Shown here: positions 60,692 through 64,000 of the stretch, one piece after another
Layout of the letters: each line of letters begins with the position of its first letter
Numbering within the stretch: the first letter of the stretch is position 1
DNA from: Pseudomonas sp. MWU13-2105
GTDB lineage: Bacteria; Pseudomonadota; Gammaproteobacteria; Pseudomonadales; Pseudomonadaceae
Length of the DNA stretch: 64,000 nucleotides
Direction of reading: 5' to 3'
NCBI RefSeq assembly: GCF_023242315.1
Contig: NZ_JALLIY010000023.1
Coordinates: 62,001-126,000, forward strand
Notes under the pieces: generated by a model
Seen by the model: only the letters and a program-made list of their open reading frames with translations
Databases searched by the model: none
What the model was told of the DNA's origin: nothing
Program-made: the position numbers and the translations under genes

Positions 60692-62023
60692 ATGTCTACG
60701 CAACCAATGCCTATTTTTGAGACCTACGAAATCTTCATTGATATGGACTTTAGTTTGCGTGAACCTAGTATGGCTTGCGTTCGCCAGTACATTGAAACGT
60801 TTCCCGCATCAGTGGAGGCTAACAAGGGTTATCTGACGACTCGGGAGTTTCTTCGCGCTTTTTCGGACAACAGCCTTACTTTCACTTCTTATAGAACTCA
60901 TGTTGAGAGGTTGTTGTTATGGACACTCATCATAAAGCAGAAGCCTTTTTTTCAGCTCAAACGCCAAGATGCGGAAGACTACCTGGAGTTCTGTCGTAAC
61001 CCTCCAACTGAATGGGTAGGCCCAATCGTGCGGGGCCGGTTTGTGACCAGTGACCATACCGAGTCTGCTTGGGGTGACCCGGTTATTCCAAACGAGAAAT
61101 GGAGACCATTCAGCTTGAAGCTCCCTAAGGACTCTTCGAACGAGCCGGAGTCGGCTCCAAACGATGCCTCCCGGGATGAAGCACCTGATACGGCCCTAGG
61201 AGCAACTCGTTACAAAGCTTCCTCGAGCACCATCAATCAGATTTACACGATCTGCAGCCGGTTCTTTGAATATATGGTCGAAGATGGGACGGTTGCAGCC
61301 AATCCTTTTCGGATGATCAAGAAGAAGAGCCTCAGCCGTAGAGCCCCACAAGAGGATGGGGTAAATCGCGCCCTGACCCCTTTGCAATGGGACTACGTGC
61401 TGGAAACCGCTGAGCGGATGGCTATTGAGGAGCCCGAGCGGCATGAGCGCACCTTGTTCATCGTCGCCACTCTCTTCGCGATGTATCTGCGGGTGTCCGA
61501 CATCGTTGGCAGGCCGAACTGGCGCCCGATAATGGGAGATTTCCGCCTGGATCCCGAGGGCAACTGGTGGTACCACGTGATCGGGAAAGGCAACAAGGTT
61601 GGGAAGGTCGCGGTCAGGGATGAGTACATTTCAAAGTACCTGACGCGCTACCGTCGATACATTGGGCTGTGTCCGCTGCCAGAGTGGAATGAACAGACGC
61701 CTCTTCTCATGACACTGCGAGGCCGTTCAGGGCTGTCTGGTCGGCAAGTGCGCGCCCTCCTCCAATCGGTATTTGATAACGCATTGGCGCGGATGCGCGA
61801 GGAGGATCGCGAGGAGCACGAGATGAATAGTCTGCGTGTGGCTTCCGCGCACTGGCTCAGGCATACCTCTGCGACGCTCGATGCGCCGTTGCGAAGTCCT
61901 AAGGATCTGCAGATGGACTTGCGTCATAGCAGCCTCAGCACAACTCAGAATGTCTACTACCACTCGCATGACCAGGAGCGCAGTCGTTCAGTACGTGGCG
62001 TTGGCATGCGCGACAGAGGTTGA
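60692..62023 (+). CDS. Tyrosine recombinase (phage-integrase family)
   Basis: 443 residues. N-terminal SAM-like DNA-binding part (about 40-115), an inserted linker, then the catalytic domain from about 215. Catalytic residues are visible: Arg of FAMYLRVSDIV, Lys of VIGKGNKVGKVAV, HWLRHTSATL (His and Arg), LRHSSLSTT (His) and the Tyr of TQNVYYHSH. It is longer than XerC/XerD, so it belongs to a mobile element and not to the dif machinery. ATG 60692; no strong ribosome binding site. It lies 1.4 kb from dif, and the following genes have no core-genome look. Confidence 0.88.
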   Translation: MSTQPMPIFETYEIFIDMDFSLREPSMACVRQYIETFPASVEANKGYLTTREFLRAFSDNSLTFTSYRTHVERLLLWTLIIKQKPFFQLKRQDAEDYLEFCRNPPTEWVGPIVRGRFVTSDHTESAWGDPVIPNEKWRPFSLKLPKDSSNEPESAPNDASRDEAPDTALGATRYKASSSTINQIYTICSRFFEYMVEDGTVAANPFRMIKKKSLSRRAPQEDGVNRALTPLQWDYVLETAERMAIEEPERHERTLFIVATLFAMYLRVSDIVGRPNWRPIMGDFRLDPEGNWWYHVIGKGNKVGKVAVRDEYISKYLTRYRRYIGLCPLPEWNEQTPLLMTLRGRSGLSGRQVRALLQSVFDNALARMREEDREEHEMNSLRVASAHWLRHTSATLDAPLRSPKDLQMDLRHSSLSTTQNVYYHSHDQERSRSVRGVGMRDRG

Positions 62024-62373
62024 GGCACGCACCTGCTCCGTACCTACCTACCCCCGGGCTAGATGCTAATGCGCGACCAGCCAATCTAGAGAAATCTTGC
62101 CTAGCACAACACCCCATGCGAAGTGCTGATTGCGATCTCGGCTAGGTTGGACTGCCATCCATTGCACACCTGGTATATCGGGAAGCTTGCCGGAGTGCAG
62201 CAGGCACCTTGGGTGCTTCTCGCCTGATCGACCTGACCTTGGTCGTGGACGACGAGGGCTCGGGCACGACCCGCCACCTCTGAACTAGACAATGCCAAAG
62301 AAATGGTTACATTTAGGCAAGCGCTCAAGGCGGCACCCGAGCAACCCCACGTCACCTACAAGGAGTGTTTCTG
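62024..62373. other. Intergenic stretch after the recombinase
   Basis: No intact gene. A forward frame just before 62283 reads RLIDLTLVVDDEGSGTTRHL then stop, which looks like the tail of a real protein but has an in-frame stop about 50 codons earlier and no start. It may be a gene remnant left by rearrangement. Confidence 0.4.
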
Positions 62374-62793
62374 ATGTCGGTCGATAACGTTGTTCGCAAC
62401 TACAAGCAGAGCCAAGCCCAGCAGCTACTGGCTCGCCTCGAAGCAGATGAGAGCAAGTCGCATACACTCGCTCCCCTACGAGACTCGAAAGAGTTCATCA
62501 TTCGCATCCAGCTCAGCCATGAGCGTCACTACGATCAAGTCCATGAGCTGCTGGAAGAGGCAGGGTATACCCGGACGATCACGACTCACGATGGTATCCA
62601 ACGTGATCTTCCCCATGCGATGTTTTACCTGCGTCATGTGCAGAAGATCACCAACAAACTGGTCTTCGTAGCCCTAACACATACGCTTGAAGAGCATGCA
62701 AAGCTCCACCACCTGCACGATCTCAATCCGCAAATCATCGTCATGAATGCGGACGAGGTTTATCTGGAACTCGACCCGAGCAAGCAGTCATGA
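62374..62793 (+). CDS. Hypothetical protein, 139 residues, recombinase-linked
   Basis: ATG 62374 with AAGGAG eight bases before it. Soluble, helix-rich protein: an N-terminal helix (NVVRNYKQSQAQQLLARLEA), then RDSKEFIIRIQLSHERHYDQ, and a His-rich segment EEHAKLHHLHDLNP. Not recognised. It overlaps the next gene by four bases (ATGA), so the two are a unit. Confidence 0.68.
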   Translation: MSVDNVVRNYKQSQAQQLLARLEADESKSHTLAPLRDSKEFIIRIQLSHERHYDQVHELLEEAGYTRTITTHDGIQRDLPHAMFYLRHVQKITNKLVFVALTHTLEEHAKLHHLHDLNPQIIVMNADEVYLELDPSKQS

Positions 62794-63167
62794 TCGGCCA
62801 TACCCACGGCTTTCCGGACTCCGATTGGGCGCAGGCGAAAGCCGCAGCGCGAGAAATCCTGATCAGGCAAGCTCGGATGAGGGGCCATGAGCTGGTGACA
62901 TACAGTAACTTTGTCGCCCAGCTCCCATTAGCCATCGCACACGATGATCACCGGCTCAGCTTTCTGCTCGATGAAATCTCAACGGAGGAGTACGCCGAGG
63001 GCCGAGGCTTTCTGACTGCACTCGTTGTGCATCAATACGACTGGAAACCGGGCGCCGGATTCTTCACCATGGCTCGTAGGTGCGGCGCAGAAGTGGTTAA
63101 TGAGGAGGCGTTCTACCTGGACGTTTTCAACTATCTTGTGACGTATTGGCGAGCGAGGCTGGACTGA
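62790..63167 (+). CDS. Hypothetical protein, 125 residues
   Basis: Starts inside the previous stop. The chain contains AKAAAREILIRQARMRGHEL, SFLLDEISTEEYAEGRGF and LTALVVHQYDWKPGAGFFTM, ending in a short aromatic helix. A similar pattern (a small alpha/beta protein with VVHQ...PGxGFF) is seen in uncharacterised proteins carried on bacterial genomic islands. Function unknown; probably a partner of the protein before it. Confidence 0.68.
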   Translation: MIGHTHGFPDSDWAQAKAAAREILIRQARMRGHELVTYSNFVAQLPLAIAHDDHRLSFLLDEISTEEYAEGRGFLTALVVHQYDWKPGAGFFTMARRCGAEVVNEEAFYLDVFNYLVTYWRARLD

Positions 63168-63328
63168 CTGAAACAGGGGTGAGGTCATCATCCCGCGCTC
63201 GTTCGGGGATGGCGATGGCTAACCCCGAACCTGAGGATGCAGTTTGATTACGGTGACTCCAACTTTTTCAAGATGGCTGGCATATTTAAATTAGATTATG
63301 CCCAAGCTCGCAACCGAGATTATTGATT

Positions 63329-64000
63329 ATGCAAGTATACTTATCATGCCCAGAGTGTGTTGATGAACAAGCGCGTCACGAAAAGTCATCAGAATCTCCA
63401 GACCCCATTAATACTCAAAAACGGCTTTCCCCGTACCCAATACAATTGACCAATGAAGTATCCTATGAGGTGAAGTGTGTATTTGGCCACTCATCAGCTG
63501 TTTTTATCAATTTATTTAAGCACGAAATATTATTCGAAATTGGTGTTCACTCCATTCTCGATGGGTATTACAGAGAAGCAATCACGTCATTTGCAGCAAG
63601 CCTTGAGCGATTTTATGAGTTTGCCAGTCGGTCGATCGCCTTGCATCACAGGCTCCCCAACGACGAAGAAGTTAAATGTTGGAAAGACATTGCCTCCCAA
63701 TCTGAACGGCAGCTAGGAGCGTATATTTACCTGCATGCTATTCATTTCAAGAAGCAGCCTAAACTTCTCTCAAACCCACAAGCAGCCCTGAGAAATTCGT
63801 CTGTTCATAAAGGGCAAATCCCGACACGTGATGAAGCTGTGGCATTCGGAGAAGAAGTGTTATCAATAATATCCGAAACCTCCCTAAAAATCTGGCAAAC
63901 CATACCTGAAGCAGCGCACAAAGTGGTAAGCAACCATGCGGAGATGTCGGTCAAAAAGATAATCGAGGCAGGAGGAGTCCAGTCTAACACCACGAACTGC
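63329..64000 (+). CDS. Hypothetical protein, 3' end outside window
   Basis: The frame from ATG 63329 stays open for 224 codons to the window edge with no stop. It begins with a CxxC (YLSCPECVDE), with a further Cys-x3-His (VKCVFGHSS) about 50 residues on, suggesting a zinc site. A hydrophobic/charged helical region follows (HSILDGYYREAITSFAASLE, RFYEFASRSIALHHRLP). GC is clearly lower than in the rest of the window. No clear ribosome binding site. Unknown function; AT-rich accessory gene, probably horizontally acquired. Confidence 0.6.
   Translation, partial: MQVYLSCPECVDEQARHEKSSESPDPINTQKRLSPYPIQLTNEVSYEVKCVFGHSSAVFINLFKHEILFEIGVHSILDGYYREAITSFAASLERFYEFASRSIALHHRLPNDEEVKCWKDIASQSERQLGAYIYLHAIHFKKQPKLLSNPQAALRNSSVHKGQIPTRDEAVAFGEEVLSIISETSLKIWQTIPEAAHKVVSNHAEMSVKKIIEAGGVQSNTTNC

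Overview
The window looks like the chromosome of a fluorescens-group Pseudomonas. Supporting evidence is the high GC with long GC-rich antisense frames, the catR-catBCA and benR-benABCD order typical of the genus, a Pseudomonas-type REP doublet (4054-4153), several ANR boxes, an ebo cluster, and a dif site of gammaproteobacterial type. The dif site at 59283-59310, together with a flip in the polarity of GGGCAGGG octamers around it, places the right end of the window at the replication terminus.

Layout. 1-4012: polar amino-acid ABC importer (first gene cut by the window edge) followed by a gamma-glutamyltransferase-family hydrolase. 4149-12856: complete benzoate/catechol degradation: catR (reverse), catB-catC-catA, benR, benA-benB-benC-benD. 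This takes benzoate to catechol and on to the enol-lactone that feeds the beta-ketoadipate pathway. 13007-15024: three small envelope genes (DUF2946-like protein, CASCGC barrel protein, TlpA-type thioredoxin). 15123-23050: a promoter and Fur-type box, then an OprB-type porin, a periplasmic beta-propeller, a Tat-exported DyP peroxidase and an Fbp-type ferric ABC importer. This appears to be one iron-uptake locus.

23047-38071: a low-oxygen/stress island. Six TTGAT-N4-ATCAA-type ANR/FNR boxes (three perfect, three with one mismatch) precede its transcription units. It encodes a YbhN-like membrane protein, a BCAM0308-family zinc-ribbon protein, a stand-alone GroEL-type chaperonin, a phosphoribosyltransferase, two alpha/beta hydrolases, an erythromycin-esterase-family protein, a P1B-5 ATPase fused to hemerythrin, a tandem universal stress protein, phosphoketolase and acetate kinase. 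The last two would give ATP by substrate-level phosphorylation through acetyl phosphate.

38298-47331: a 2-oxoglutarate/Fe(II) oxygenase, a periplasmic binding protein, then a compact five-gene operon that I cannot match to a described system: a fused GT4-like/GT2 glycosyltransferase, a HemN-like radical SAM protein, a major-facilitator exporter, and two paralogous proteins that are each internally duplicated. Twin nested palindromes lie in the divergent promoter region. This is the best candidate here for an undescribed (glycosylated metabolite) pathway.

47436-58733 (reverse strand): the ebo cluster (EboD-C-A-B-E-F, nearly all overlapping), extended by a secreted protein with one c-type heme motif, a 796-residue unknown protein and a beta-propeller-like protein. 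58734-60691 is gene-poor and holds dif and an array of degenerate AAATAAGTGGA repeats. 60692-64000 carries a tyrosine recombinase and three unknown genes, the last AT-rich and running off the window, which suggests an integrated element next to dif.
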